DNA of 64,000 nt from Cyanophora paradoxa (GCA_004431415.1 QPMI01000600.1:62001-126000); one strand, 5' to 3'. Shown: positions 41,494 through 51,756, numbered from the stretch's first letter. Notes: generated by a model not told the origin, from the sequence alone. Made by a program: numbers and translations.

Positions 41494-43347
41494 ATGGACC
41501 AGGGGCACTCGCCGCGGCCGCCCCTCGAGCCCGCGGGCCCTGGGCGGCCCGCGGGCGCGGGCGGCGACCGGCCGCGCGGCCGCCGCGCACGCCGCGTCAC
41601 GGTCCACTCGGACTCTGATCTCGGTCGATCCGAAGTCGCCCCCGCGGCCCCCGAGTCGACTCCCGAGTCGCCGGCGCCGCCCGACCGATCCGCCGCGGGG
41701 GCCGGGATGCCCAGTAGCAAGCGGGCGCCGTCGCGCGGCCGTACGGTCAGCGAGCCCTCCGCCGGCCGCCTCCAGTTCCCCGGCGTTCCGTTCAACGAGG
41801 TGAGCGGCTCCGCCGACCACCGTGGCCATGGCCACCGCGCGCGCGCCGGAGCTCGAGCTGACCCTGGGCCCGCGGCGCGCGCTGCGGCGCGGCAGCTGTT
41901 CGAGGGGCGCATCGTGATCCACGTGATCGCCGCGCGGGAGGCCGCGAGCGAGCACGCCGTCCGCTGTGCGCCCGCCCCGCCCCGCGCGCCCCGCCCCGCC
42001 GCCACCGCCCTTGCCCCGCCGGCCCAGCTCACGCCGCCCCGCGCGCAGTCGCCGATCGGAGCCCGTTCGTCGTGGTGAGCTTAAGCTTGGGGCCCGCCGG
42101 GCCCGCCCGCCGCGCGGGGCCTATCGCGCCGGGCCCTCACGCCCCTTCCCCAGGTCACAGAGCCCGGGGGCGCCACGCACAAGACGCTGCCGGCCCGGGG
42201 CCAGGGCAGCTCGCCCGCCTGGTGCGCGGGCCCCAGGGCCCGCGGCCGGCTGCCGAGCTCACAGGGGGCCCGGGCGGGCGGGCGGCCGCGGGACAGGTAC
42301 GAGAAGGTGGAGTTTGAGCTGGAGAAGGGCGTGCAGACGGCCTTCCGGGCCTCCCTCTTCTGCGACCCGCCCCCCGGCCCCGACGCCCCCGCCCGCGGCG
42401 CCGACTTTCAGGGTACCCCCGTCCTGGTCGGGAAGCTGGGTGCGCCCCCCCCCTCCCCCCCCTCCCCCCCCCTTCTTCACCCCCCGGAAGCGATCTGGCA
42501 CCCGTACCCCGCTGACCCACGCACACGCGCAGTGGTGAACTACAGCGCGATGGTCGCCGAGGGGCGCAAGGTGGACGCCTGGTCCGCCTCCCGGCCCCTC
42601 CTGTTTATAGTGGCGATTCCGACCTCGGGAGCCGGGTTCGAATCCCGCGCGCAGGCTGCCAATCCGGGACCGGAGGAACCGCGAGTGCGGCATGCTCCAT
42701 CTGAGCGTCAGCTTCGCGGACCTGGTGCGCCCTGTACCCCCCGCGCACCGCTTCCCGTCTGATCCCGCGCCGGGCAGTCGAAGGGGGGTACCCTGCTCCC
42801 GGAGCCCCCGCCAGGCCTCGGTCTTCCGCCCTCCAAGTCCGTGAGGCGGTACCCCGGCGGCCTCGCGGCCGCGCCGCCTCTCCCCCGCTCCAATTCATTT
42901 CCCCTCTTCAATAGCTTCGAATTCGAAGAGTACCCCGCGAGGGATACCGCCTTCCCTTCCTCCCGCGCTGTACCCCCCTTGGAGCCCACGGCCCCCGCCT
43001 CGAGTTCCGGCACCGGGATCGCGTCTCTCCTCTCCGTACCCCCCTTCGAGCCCGTACCCCCCGCCCTGAGCCCCAGGCCAGGCGTCCCGTCGCCCCGTTC
43101 CGTACCCAACGTCCAGCCCGCGCCCTCGACCCTGAGCCCCCGGCGACCCGTACCCCCGCTGGAGCCCGTACTCCCAGCCGAGGGTCTCCTCAGGCTGCCG
43201 GTGCTCCCGCCCGCGGTCCAGCGGCTGCGGGCGGAGGGCGGCGCCGAGGGTGGCGGCGGGGGCGGCTCGAGCCCCCGGCGCCGCTCCCCGCTCCCGGTCC
43301 GCCCCCCCGCCACTCCCTTGAACGCCGCCGCTTCTGGGGGGTTCTGA
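41494..43347 (+). CDS. C2-domain protein with proline-rich C-terminus
   Basis: Start MDQGHSPRPPLEPAG at 41494. After a Ser/Pro/Arg-rich N-terminus, exons encode a C2 domain: GRIVIHVIAARE, SDPFVVVTEPGGATHKTLP, YEKVEFELEKGVQTAFRA, GTPVLVGKL, VNYSAMVAEGRK and CGMLHLSVSFADL. The Asp-rich calcium loops are partly present, so calcium dependence is uncertain. The last exon, from about 42,840, is proline-rich with repeated VPPLEP/VPPFEP words and ends SGGF with TGA at 43345-43347. These repeats are written in DNA as GTACCCCC, the same word that opens many introns in this window, so cryptic splicing within the exon is possible. Some exon edges between 41.8 and 42.3 kb are approximate. Confidence 0.6.
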
Positions 43348-44000
43348 CGGGAGCTGCGCAGCTGCAGCTGGATCGCGACGCGCCGTCCCCGCGCTCCTCT
43401 GCGGCGTTGGCGTCGCCCCCCGCCCGCGCGGTGGCCTAGAGTTGAGCCCCGGCGGAGCTATCTCGCAAGTCTGCGCATGCAGCTGAAGGATTCTTCTTTA
43501 TTTCCCCTTTTTCTATCGTTTCTCTTCGCATGCAGACCGCCTGTATCTTAGTCTTCAGTTTCGCATTCAGAATCGCACGTTCGGGAAGAAGTCGCCCACG
43601 TGCCAGCTGCAGCATACGTGCTACTGTGTTATGTTACGTCGTGTAGGTATCCTGGGACTCTAAGCTATTGATTATGAATTGTTTCGGTCCGGCGCTGTAT
43701 AAGTATACGTAGCCCCTGCTTCAGTCGGCCGCGGCCGATCGCGATATCTGATGATCCTGTCTGATCGCGATTATTATTTATATAATATTAACAGTTAACG
43801 TTTAAGTGAGTGGCATATCAGTGAGGTGGTACTTGCAATTGATATCGCATGGCCATGCATATGATATTGAAAACACCATGCATATGCAAATGGTATTGAA
43901 AACAACGCATGCGCATGGCAATTGAAACGAGTATAAATTTCGCGCCGCATGCGCAGGTGTTCACGTACGCGTTCAGTGCCGTTCACGCATTTTCGCGGCC
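43348..44000. other. Intergenic region
   Basis: No gene seen. The right half (43,650-43,950) is AT-richer with CATATG/CATGCATATG words and a short direct repeat of ATGCATATG...ATTGAAAACA at 43,855-43,905. Confidence 0.5.
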
Positions 44001-45151
44001 TCACCAGCGGAGGAGGGCCTCCAGCAGGGCCGCCTCTTCCACAGTCTCGTCCGCCTCCTCGTTCCCCGGAGCCGCCAGTGGCCCGCCAGGCCGATCGGCG
44101 GGGGGGGCGGGCCCCGGCCCGGCGGGCGCCGCGGCCGCTCGAAGTTCGGCTGCCGCTGCGGCAGGCTGCGAGTCCGGTCGCGAAGCCCGCTGCAGCTGCG
44201 CGGCTGAGGCCGGCGGGGCCCACGATATCGATATCGAGCCGCGCGCCGCAGCGGCGGCGGCGGCGGCGGGTGGCGCCTAGATCCGTCGCCTCGACCCGGA
44301 TCTCGGGGGCCTCCGCCCCGCCGGGGCCCGCCTCGAGCCCGGGCTCGGGCGCGGGGCGCGCCAGGAAGTCGCGGAGCGACATGCGCCCCTTCGCCTTGCG
44401 CCCGGCCTTCGCCGTCGCCCCGCGCGCCGCGGCGGCGCGCCGGCGGCTGCGGCTCGGGCTCCGAGGGGCGCGCCTGGACGTCGACGGGCGCGAGCTCGCC
44501 GAAGGCCACGGCCGTGCAGGGGAGGGAGGCGGGCAGGAGGGCCGCCGCGGCACTTGCACGCGCCGCGTCGGCGGAGACGAAGACCGCCGCGCCAGCACCC
44601 GCGGAGGGCAGGCCGCCGCGGCGGGGATGACGGCCTCTAGCGCCTGGCGCGAAATTAAACCCTTCGAATTCGAATTCGGAATACAAAAGTTCGCTGCAGC
44701 TGCGAGATCCGATCGCGTTCTGATAGATTATATAATTCATATTAGGGCACTGCCTTCTGCCTTCTTTGGGGCACCTCGCTGCATTTGTAATCGAAGCGCG
44801 GAGGGCGCGCAAAACCGCCTCCACCGTCAGACCGCTGACGAGCACCGCCCGATCCGCCCTGCACGCCATCGCCGAGAGTCGCCTCCTGCGGCTGCCCCGG
44901 CGAGTCGGAGGCCGCCGGCGCCAGCCCGCGGCCGCGGCTGGGCCAGGCTTTGAATCCGCTCTCGAGCTTGCACCTCCCAGTCGGCCCTTGATGCGGGCCT
45001 CGCACTCGCGGTGGAGCTCGGCGTCGACGTCCCCCGCCGCGATCGCCCGCCTCCCGCCCCCCCCCCTCCCCCCCCCCCCCCCGGCCCCCCTCCACCCTCC
45101 CTCCCCTCCCCTCCGCGCCGCCTACCCAGCCTCTCCCCGATCCTCTGCCAT
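44001..45151 (-). CDS. Hypothetical protein, small multi-exon gene
   Basis: The ATG at 45151 starts MAEDRGEAG, followed by an intron containing a G-rich tract, then DVDAELHRECEARIKGRLG and SGLTVEAVLRALRASITNA. A later exon gives AGAAVFVSADAARASAAAAL and AVAFGELAPVDVQ, ending at a likely GC donor (CAG|GCGCGCC). Then come KGRMSLRDFLARPAPEPG and a final exon NEEADETVEEAALLEALL with TGA at 44001-44003. Charge patterning and helix-like composition suggest real coding sequence, but no family is recognised. Confidence 0.4.
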
Positions 45152-46057
45152 GTTCACGCGAAAAGTAAATGCACTCGAGATTAAATTCATGATCAGCTGC
45201 AGAATAACTGCAAACAAGTGCAGTAATTTGACTCGGTGAATGTATCTTGGAATTAAACGATGGATATAGAGGTGAAGCTTGCATTCGCGGCTTTTTTTTT
45301 TTTGCCAAAGCCCATATCAAGGGCAGGACGATTGTATTAGTTCAGTAACTTTATCGTACGCACTACCGGTTCGGAATGGGCCGAACTCTGGGTCAGAGCA
45401 TAACCTGAGGCCGGGACACAGGGATAGGCGCTTCGACGCTACGGCTGAGCGTTTCTCTTGTAGGGGGGAGCGTGGTAGGGGACCGTTGTTGAGAGATGTA
45501 GATGCGGAAGCCGTAGCCCCTAGGGGGCCTTTGTTGAGAGTGTAGAGGCGGGAGTCGCGGCTCCAAGGGGGCCCTTCTGGGGAGGCGGGGGTAGGGAGGG
45601 GGGGGGAAGGGGTGGGGGCGGCGCGGGCGAGGGTAGCGGGCGCGCCCCCTTATTTTTATTGTGCGTGGGGCGCGGGGGGTGTTTATGAGCCCGAGGGGGC
45701 GGGCGGTGGCGGGCGGGGTGGCCGCCCTGGTGGGGTCGTGGGAAGGAGGGGCGTGGTGGAGGCGTAGGCCGCGGGGCTAGGCTATCGCTAGCGTTCGGGC
45801 CTGGGGATTTGCTTAGGAGGGTGGGGCGGGCCCGCAAGCGGGCAGGGCTGTGCGCGAGAGCGGGGTAGGGGGGTGTCATTGCTTTATAGAGCTATCGAAT
45901 TCAGAAAAGGAGGGCGGTGGGCATCCATATCGCCCCCTCCGCCGGCAGTCTTGCTACCGTAAAGCGTGAAAAGAGAAAAGAAAGGAGAGAGAACGGAGGC
46001 CGAAACGGCGAGGAAATCGGGGCCACTAAGAAACGGAGGCCGAAACGGCGAGAAAAT
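45152..46057. other. Intergenic region with two short direct repeats
   Basis: No gene seen. An imperfect tandem duplication of about 45 bp (TTGTTGAGAG...GGGGGCC) lies at 45,485-45,575. A second direct repeat, AACGGAGGCCGAAACGGCGA, occurs at 45992-46011 and 46032-46051. A run of T is present near 45,291. Confidence 0.55.
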
Positions 46058-46280
46058 CTACGCTGCCGCGTTGTCGGCGGCGGCCGCCCGGCGGCCTGCC
46101 AGGAAGGCCTCGACCGCGGCGGGGCCCCCGAGGGCCGAGGTGAGCTCGGCGAGCACGCGCTGGGCCGCCTGGGAGTTGGTGAGCGAGATGGTGGCCGGCC
46201 CGGGGCCGGGGGCGGGGCCGGGCCCGGGGCGGGCGCGGGGGCGGCGGCCGCGGCCGGCGCCGGGGCGGCGGCGGCGGCGA

Positions 46281-46320
<40 letters not shown>

Positions 46321-46490
46321 GGCGTCTGCGGCGGCGGGGGCGGCGGCGGCGGCGGCGGCGGCGGCGGCAGGGGCGGCAGCGCCGCCCTTGCGCTTCTTGA
46401 GGGCGTCGGGGCCGAAGCGCTCAATCGCGCGCTTGCGGGACTGGGCGGCGTTGTCCGCCGCGATCTGGGTGGCCTCCTCGCGGGCAGATA
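46058..46490 (-). CDS. Hypothetical alanine-rich protein (C-terminal part only)
   Basis: A minus-strand frame reads REEATQIAADNAAQSRKRAI then ERFGPDALKKRKGG, passes through a long GCG/GCC triplet tract coding polyalanine, and after a probable intron ends TISLTNSQAAQRVLAELTSA, EAFLAGRRAAAADNAAA with TAG at 46058-46060. The first and last parts have ordinary amphipathic helix composition and a basic KKRK cluster that could be a nuclear localisation signal. The 5' exons were not located. No family recognised. Confidence 0.4.
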
Positions 46491-48278
46491 CAGCATCTAT
46501 ATATATGCATATATATGATCATGAGCTCACTTGCAAGGGCCTAGCTATGCGCTTGCGCGCATATGCATGTACATGTAGTATATATATAGGGACCCGTCGA
46601 CGTCCTGGTTGCCTTGTTTAGAAATTTGCATAATGGCTGCTTCAGGCCTGTGCACTGGCATGCAAGTTCGAGCTCGAGAGCGCGAGGAGGGCGCCCAGCT
46701 CCCTCATGCAGTTAAAAGCTTTCGAATTGCTCCACTAGGGGGCCAAGGGCGTCCCAGAGCAGACGGGGGCCGACTTATTCGTGTGTAGGTCGATATCGCA
46801 GGCGCCCCTCAAGCTCGCCGACCGTATAGGAGGCTTGCATCGGGGGGGGTGTCAAGGGGACCAGTCGCCTCGTGGGAGAGGGACCGGCGGGCATGAGGGG
46901 CGGGCGGCGCGGGGCCTGGCAGCGACCGCCGGGGACGCATTGTCCGCCGCTGGGAAGACTTCGACGGAGCCCGGGGATTCCGGGTCCGATAGTGGGCGAG
47001 CGCCATCAGGCTCGGACCCCACGAGGGCGGGTCCCGGCGAGGCCGGGCCCTGAGGCAGGCGAGCGCCGTCTGGCTCAGACCCCGCAGTGGTAGCTGGGCG
47101 AGCATTTGAGTGCTCATGCGCCCGGGTATGCGTAGGGGTCGTCGGCTTGCATGCCGGCCGTCGGCTTGCATGCCGGCGCCGGCGGCGCCAGCAGAGGTGG
47201 CGTCACAGCGAGGGCGGGGGGGGTGCGGGGCTCGGAGCTCTGTCCACCGCCGCGTCTTGGGGCGCTTGTTCCGCGTCCCACCAGAGGCCTGCGAGCGTCG
47301 CGCACGCGTCACGGCGAGCCAAGTGAGCGGGGGGGATGCGGCCCCGTGGTTCTTGAGTGTCGTGCTGGCGCGGGCGGCCCCGCGCACGGGCCGCCGGCGC
47401 CTGCGTGCTCTGTGGCAGTGCGGGGCCAGCGTCAAAGTTCATAGAGGAGGGGCGCGGGCGAAGGGCGTGAGCGACGGGCGCGGGGAGGGTCCCGCATGGT
47501 CGGCGGCAGCGGAGCCGGGTGCGTTGGCGGAGCCGCGCGTCCGACTGCGCGGAGTCGAGTCGAGTCGTGCGTCGTGCGCTGTGGACGTGAGCTCAGGCGA
47601 GCCGCGCATGCGCGGGTGGCATGCGTTGGCGGAAGGATTTGCATTAGCACACAACAACAACTTCTAGGAGTTTCACATCGCCCAATTTATCTCTCCGACT
47701 AGATAACACTGAGGACCGTCGAGTGCTGTGCTCTGTCTAAGTGATGAGAAATTCTATCTACGTCCTATATCTACAAATGGGGCGAGAGGCCGAAAGATAC
47801 ACCTGCAGAAAAAGCCCAGGCCCTACGCAGACCGATGAAGGCAAAGGGAAGGCGGGAATGCGTTGGCGGGAAGGCGGGCGGAGCGAGGACGGGAGCTTAA
47901 ACGAGCGTATGGTGGCTCTAGATGTTGTGTGGCGTCTCTCGGGCGCGCTCGGAGCGGCAGGAGAGGGCGGCGGGGACCGGCCCGTTTAAACACGTTACCG
48001 CGGGAGCTGGCGCGAGTCGCGGCGCCAGCAGGGGCGCAGCTGCTCTTCTAGATGTCTGTGGTGTCGCTGCGGCTGTCGTTGCCCGCCCGGCTGACCTACT
48101 TTGCGCGTTCGGGCCGTGATGGTCGTAGGGCGTCGGCGCCGCGAGTTTTGGGACCGGCAACGTGCAGTGCTAACAGGCACCCGCGTTGGGGAAGCCCCAC
48201 TGCGCCGGCTTACTCGCTCGCGGGCCTTCGCGCAATTTTCCGGGGTACCGGAATCTCTTGCATTCGCGGCTATATATA
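46491..48278. other. Region without a supported gene
   Basis: Several long GC-rich frames exist on both strands, none with domain or splice support. Two imperfect direct repeats of GGCGAGCGCC(A/G)TC(A/T)GGCTC occur near 46,996 and 47,056, and a 17-bp unit is duplicated at 47141-47176. Palindromic ATATAT/GCATATGC words lie at 46,500-46,590. Confidence 0.45.
47141..47176. repeat. Tandem pair of a 17-bp unit, period 19
   Basis: GTCGGCTTGCATGCCGG occurs twice with a 2-bp spacer. The unit contains the palindrome GCATGC. Confidence 0.9.
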
Positions 48279-48761
48279 TCATTTCTGAAGAGTACTAGTG
48301 GCACTGTCCATATGCATCTCGAGCTCCATCTGAACATTGCAAAGCCAGTGCTCCGCTCTCGGTAACTCTTCCCCAGATCGGAATAAGGACTGCAGATCGC
48401 GATCGGCGGCCGCGGCCACGTCGGCACTGCGCATACCTTGGCCAACAGCAGAAACCCGCACGCGCCGCACAGCTTTTTGCGGCAAAAGTTCACGCCCCTC
48501 CGGATCCGGATCCTCTGCCTGAAGTCTCGGTCGCTCCGGAGGGGCTGCAGCTGTCACAAGGAAACTAGAGATGCTAGGTTCCTCTCGAGCTGCAGATGTA
48601 GACCGCGTGCTCCCCTTAAGCTTGCAACTGTCTGTGCCATGTGTGCGTCTGATCCCTCTGTTCTCTGCGGCTGGTGGTTCCGGTAATGTTCGTCCGTGCG
48701 TAACCTTGAGTGGGGGAAGCGGAAGTCTTCTAGATACATGCGGTGCAGCTGCAGGTGACAT
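48279..48761 (-). CDS. Hypothetical protein, single-exon frame next to the viral boundary
   Basis: A 160-codon frame with ATG at 48761 and no recognised domain. Composition is balanced for the locally lower GC (Leu, Glu, Arg, Ser spread evenly), and the C-terminus (EELPRAEHWLCNVQMELEMH) looks protein-like. It may equally be an accidental open frame or part of a longer spliced gene. Confidence 0.25.
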   Translation of the reverse strand: MSPAAAPHVSRRLPLPPLKVTHGRTLPEPPAAENRGIRRTHGTDSCKLKGSTRSTSAAREEPSISSFLVTAAAPPERPRLQAEDPDPEGRELLPQKAVRRVRVSAVGQGMRSADVAAAADRDLQSLFRSGEELPRAEHWLCNVQMELEMHMDSATSTLQK

Positions 48762-49168
48762 TGCAGATTCGAATTCTGGTACCTGCGCCTGTGATTGATC
48801 ACGAGAAGCGCAAGTGAGCTGAAAAAGAGTAGAGGGCTTCGCGCGCCTGAGTAGCTATAGGGCTCGTGGAGGGTGCGGAAAGTGGGCGGCCTGGGGACTC
48901 TCGCACGTTCAGCTGTAGACGCGGTTGTATTGCTTGGCCGATATCGATCGCGCTGCGATTGCCATTGATCGGGATGCGTACGGGTGCGCTACTTGTAACG
49001 CCGGCGCCTTCCTTGTGCCTGTAATAATTACCGCCTTGCAATTGGGACTGAACTGACTGAACCGACTGCTCGTGATTGTGCCCGTATGCTTGCTTGTCCT
49101 TTGAATTCAACTCGATGTTTGCCCTAGGCCTCGAGCTCGTGACTGGTGTCTGGATGCGGCATCGACGA
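48762..49168. other. Transition zone between host and AT-rich DNA
   Basis: GC content falls stepwise here from host level to the AT-rich block. No gene is supported. The sequence immediately left of the hairpin still contains host-style palindromes (CTCGAG, GATATCGATC). Confidence 0.5.
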
Positions 49169-49243
49169 CACACATATGAATATTCATATTTTAATCCCTC
49201 GGCGTTCCGCCTCAGGATTAAAATATGAATATTCATATGTGTG
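49169..49243. repeat. Perfect 29-bp inverted repeat with 17-nt loop at the host/virus boundary
   Basis: Arms 49169-49197 (CACACATATGAATATTCATA plus 9) and 49215-49243 are exact reverse complements. The arms contain an inner palindrome, CATATGAATATTCATATG. GC content changes sharply at this point: GC-rich, palindrome-dense DNA to the left, AT-rich DNA to the right. It could be a hairpin telomere or terminal-repeat remnant of an integrated viral genome; that is inference. Confidence 0.85.
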
Positions 49244-49245
49244 AT

Positions 49246-49472
49246 TCGATGTTATATCAATAAAATCGATTAATTTATTTGAATTTTCACCTGAATTTTC
49301 ATATTTTTATATGCATTTTCAATTAATTTAATCGATGTTATATCGATAAACTCGATTAATCGATATTGTATCTTAATTGTAGTTAATCGGAATTATATCA
49401 ATAACTTCGATTGATCTTAATTGAATCCTAAATGAATCTAATCGGAATTATATCAATAAAAACGATTAAATC
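49246..49472. repeat. Four iteron-like copies of an AT-rich 30-bp motif
   Basis: Related copies start near 49246, 49331, 49385 and 49440, with consensus AATCGRWRTTATATCAATAA followed by a short spacer and CGATTRAT. Each copy is itself roughly symmetrical (ATCG...CGAT). Such clusters can bind replication or terminal proteins; function is unproven. Confidence 0.65.
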
Positions 49473-49514
49473 ATGTTCTTTTCCGATTAAATCAATTAAA
49501 TATTTAACTTTGTT

Positions 49515-49945
49515 ACCATAAGTGGTCTAAGTTGACTCACTTTTCATAAACATTTTGAACTCTTAGTCTCCTTGAATTTCTTAATATGACTCAACTTAGT
49601 CAACTTAGTCAACTTTGTTACTGTAATCAATCAGGGTGGACTCACTTTTAGATCAACTTTGAAATTTCAAGCAAAATCAACTTGGATTTCAAAAGTGGAT
49701 CTTCTAAGTGGACTCAAAATGTTCACTTTGTGATACTTGTTAGCTCAAATCCTTACTGTTTATGGTCAGGGTTGACTAAGTGGGGGGAGTTGACACATTT
49801 TTTGAAATCCTTTTTAGAAAACTTTAGGTCCCAAATATTTTCTGTGAAATTTGAGTCAACTCAACCCACTTAGTCAACCCTTGCATTGAATTCGTAACAA
49901 AATCCATATACTTTTACTACTTTTACGATTAATATGAGTCAACCT
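49515..49945. repeat. Cluster of GTTGACT/AGTCAAC words, non-coding
   Basis: At least ten occurrences of AGTTGACT, AGTCAACT or one-base variants lie in about 430 bp, on both strands, often followed by CACTTTT or AGTGG. No gene-like frame runs through the block. It fills the gap between the boundary hairpin and the first viral gene. Confidence 0.65.
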
Positions 49946-50085
49946 TGAGTCCACTTAAATATAAATATAATATAATAGGGGGAATGAAGGGGAATGTTGA
50001 ATTTTACTGTAATGAAATCGAACATTATTCCAATTACTTACAATAGAATTCTATCGTAAAAAATGTCCGGAATCCGGAAAATAAT

Positions 50086-50149
50086 CATTGTATAAAGCTA
50101 CTGTAGTGAAAGGATATATTATATCTTTTTGTTACAGTAGCTTATCAAT
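50086..50149. terminator. Strong hairpin downstream of the speD-like gene
   Basis: CATTG..AAGCTACTGTA (50086-50105) pairs with TACAGTAGCTT.TCAATG (50133-50149), with a self-complementary AT-rich stretch GGATATATTATATC between. It lies about 50 bp beyond the stop of the leftward speD-like gene. Large algal and amoebal viruses often end transcripts at such palindromes, so a 3'-end signal is a reasonable guess. Confidence 0.45.
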
Positions 50150-50200
50150 GTTATTGTTAGAAAACAAAGGAATCCTTTAGAAATTCATTATAGAAACCCA

Positions 50201-50599
50201 TCAAAACGGGAATCTATCATGTTTATGTCTCTCAGTCTTCTCAAATGTGAGGAAATTCATTGTTTTATCGATCTCATCTGCTACTGATTGTGTTTTATGC
50301 TGAGCTTCTTTACCACAACTGAATATATCAATTGCTAACATGCCTTCATTGGAATAACAATGAGCTGTACAATGGCTTTCATCTAATAGCAGAACCAAAG
50401 CAAAACCAGGAGGTGATAGTTTGCCATCAAATATCTCACAATGCTTATGAACAATCCTAATACCTTGTCTCAATACTGCTTGTTCAAGGGTTCCCATAAT
50501 CCAATTACCTAGGAAGCTTACATGCTCATGTCCTGTTGCAATAGCTGATTTAGCCTTGTAATCAAGCATAACATGAAAGCCTCTGTATTTAGTCTCCAT
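50201..50599 (-). CDS. speD: S-adenosylmethionine decarboxylase proenzyme, SpeD type
   Basis: A 132-residue protein with the short prokaryote/archaea-type AdoMetDC layout. The autocleavage motif is DESH (Ser75 would become the pyruvoyl group), followed by His80 and then IDIFSCG, with Cys95 as the proton-donor position. The N-terminus (RGFHVMLDYK) fits the first strand of the family, and the length is close to the usual 115-135 residues. The enzyme makes decarboxylated SAM, the aminopropyl donor for spermidine. All key residues are present, so it should be active. It is the last gene of a leftward viral run, 29 bp after the DUF723-type gene. The ATG at 50599 is the only sensible start. A viral polyamine gene could support genome packaging or alter host polyamines; inference. 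Confidence 0.85.
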   Translation of the reverse strand: METKYRGFHVMLDYKAKSAIATGHEHVSFLGNWIMGTLEQAVLRQGIRIVHKHCEIFDGKLSPPGFALVLLLDESHCTAHCYSNEGMLAIDIFSCGKEAQHKTQSVADEIDKTMNFLTFEKTERHKHDRFPF

Positions 50600-50628
50600 T
50601 AAGAATACCTTAGAAAAATTAATTAATC

Positions 50629-50901
50629 CTAATCGAACCTAATGCAAATATCCCTGTACTCTACTTTGATTGATGAAGTAGCCCTTTTCCTGTAAGCCTG
50701 AGAATGTTTTTTGTTGCATTCCCTGCAACCTGATCCCTTCACATGATTAAAGGGATAGGTAAGGATCACTTTATTACACTGCAAACATCTAACAGATACT
50801 TTCTCTTGAGCTTTGATGTAATGTGTCTCACTGTAATCGAATTTATCTTTACCATGAACTGTCATAGCAGCATCAATAAACTTTTTTGTTTTACTATCCA
50901 T
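50629..50901 (-). CDS. DUF723-type zinc-binding protein
   Basis: A 90-residue protein whose core reads HGKDKFDYSETHYIKAQEKV, then CLQC (Cys39, Cys42), FNHVKGSGC and ECNK (Cys59, Cys62). The HG-x-FDYS opening and two CxxC pairs match the treble-clef repeat DUF723, common in phage and giant-virus proteins and often attached to homing or HNH-type endonucleases. Here it stands alone with a basic tail and no nuclease domain. DNA binding is likely; it may be a leftover of an endonuclease gene. Confidence 0.7.
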   Translation of the reverse strand: MDSKTKKFIDAAMTVHGKDKFDYSETHYIKAQEKVSVRCLQCNKVILTYPFNHVKGSGCRECNKKHSQAYRKRATSSIKVEYRDICIRFD

Positions 50902-50923
50902 ACTCTATATATAACCAATATTC

Positions 50924-51756
50924 TTATGGAGCAGTATCCTGCCCAAAAATGGGGAAATATCGATTTGTCCCATAGTATTCAGCATAGGTATTCTGCTTTG
51001 CAATAAAATCGGTTCTCTCAGCATATAATACACACTTGTAGATACCAAACTTGGTGGCTCTAACCAGGAACTGGTAATCTTCTAAACCGAAATTGACTCC
51101 ATGATAAGCAATACCAAAATTATCATATGGGGTGATCACAACTGCAAAATTAGGAGTTCCACCCTCTACTTGACAAAGAGCATAAACATCTGGTGGGATA
51201 TCCACAACTACCTTGTAGTGGTCACCAATTTCAACAAGAGAGTCTACTACTGCTGTTTGTTCATTTACAACAATGGGGAATATCTTTATAATGTATGGGG
51301 CATTCATGCTGGGGACATAGGTTCGAATTCTTGTATTGGGATCAATGGGATTGGGTTGATCATTCACAAATAAAGGCGCTCCAACAGCCCCACCAACCCT
51401 AAGACCATCACCAATATAAGCTCCCCCCGATTTGCAGTTAATAGCTCCCGACCTAGATTCAAAAGAATAAGTAGACAGAGGATCTCCATAGCTATCTGGG
51501 TCTCCATAATGAGCAGAAAAGTTTGCATTTGTGACAAGTAGCTTAGTTGTCTTAACTATACCATTATTTTTATCACATCTGAGTTCCTGTAATCTCAGTT
51601 TGTGGGTGGAACCAAAGGTGTTCATTGTAGGTTGGACCTCTGTTGATTGGAGACCCTCTACATCATCAAAGGTAGCATGCTGCAGAACATGGTTTGCTGG
51701 GGCAGCTAATGATAGCTGTGGTGTAATAATTCGTTCAAGTGGGGTTGCTCAGCCAT
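50924..51756 (-). CDS. Adhesin-like virion protein D (frameshift near 5' end)
   Basis: One of four neighbouring paralogs. The shared N-terminal module is visible as LRLQELRCDKNNGIVKTTKL, LVTNAN and CKSGGAYIGDG. The C-terminal domain (RIRTYVP, ITPYDNFGIAYHGVNF, YQFLVRATKFGIYKCVL, YAERTDF) matches that of paralog C and differs from the C1q-like domains of A and B. The natural start is the ATG at 51756 (MAEQ), but that frame stops after 16 codons; the homologous frame (QLSLAAPANH, GLQSTEV) opens within the GGGG run 51741-51744, one base out of phase. Without a correction the protein would start at the internal Met at 51625. Probably a surface-exposed attachment protein. Confidence 0.65.

Noticed and set aside
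42601-42660. tRNA-like B box (GGTTCGAATCC) in a C2-gene intron
   Set aside because: The T-arm stem pairs only four bases and there is no A box or acceptor stem at the right distance.
49682-49873. 63-codon plus-strand frame in the AT-rich repeat block
   Set aside because: It overlaps the GTTGACT repeat cluster, has no family resemblance and points against the neighbouring gene run.
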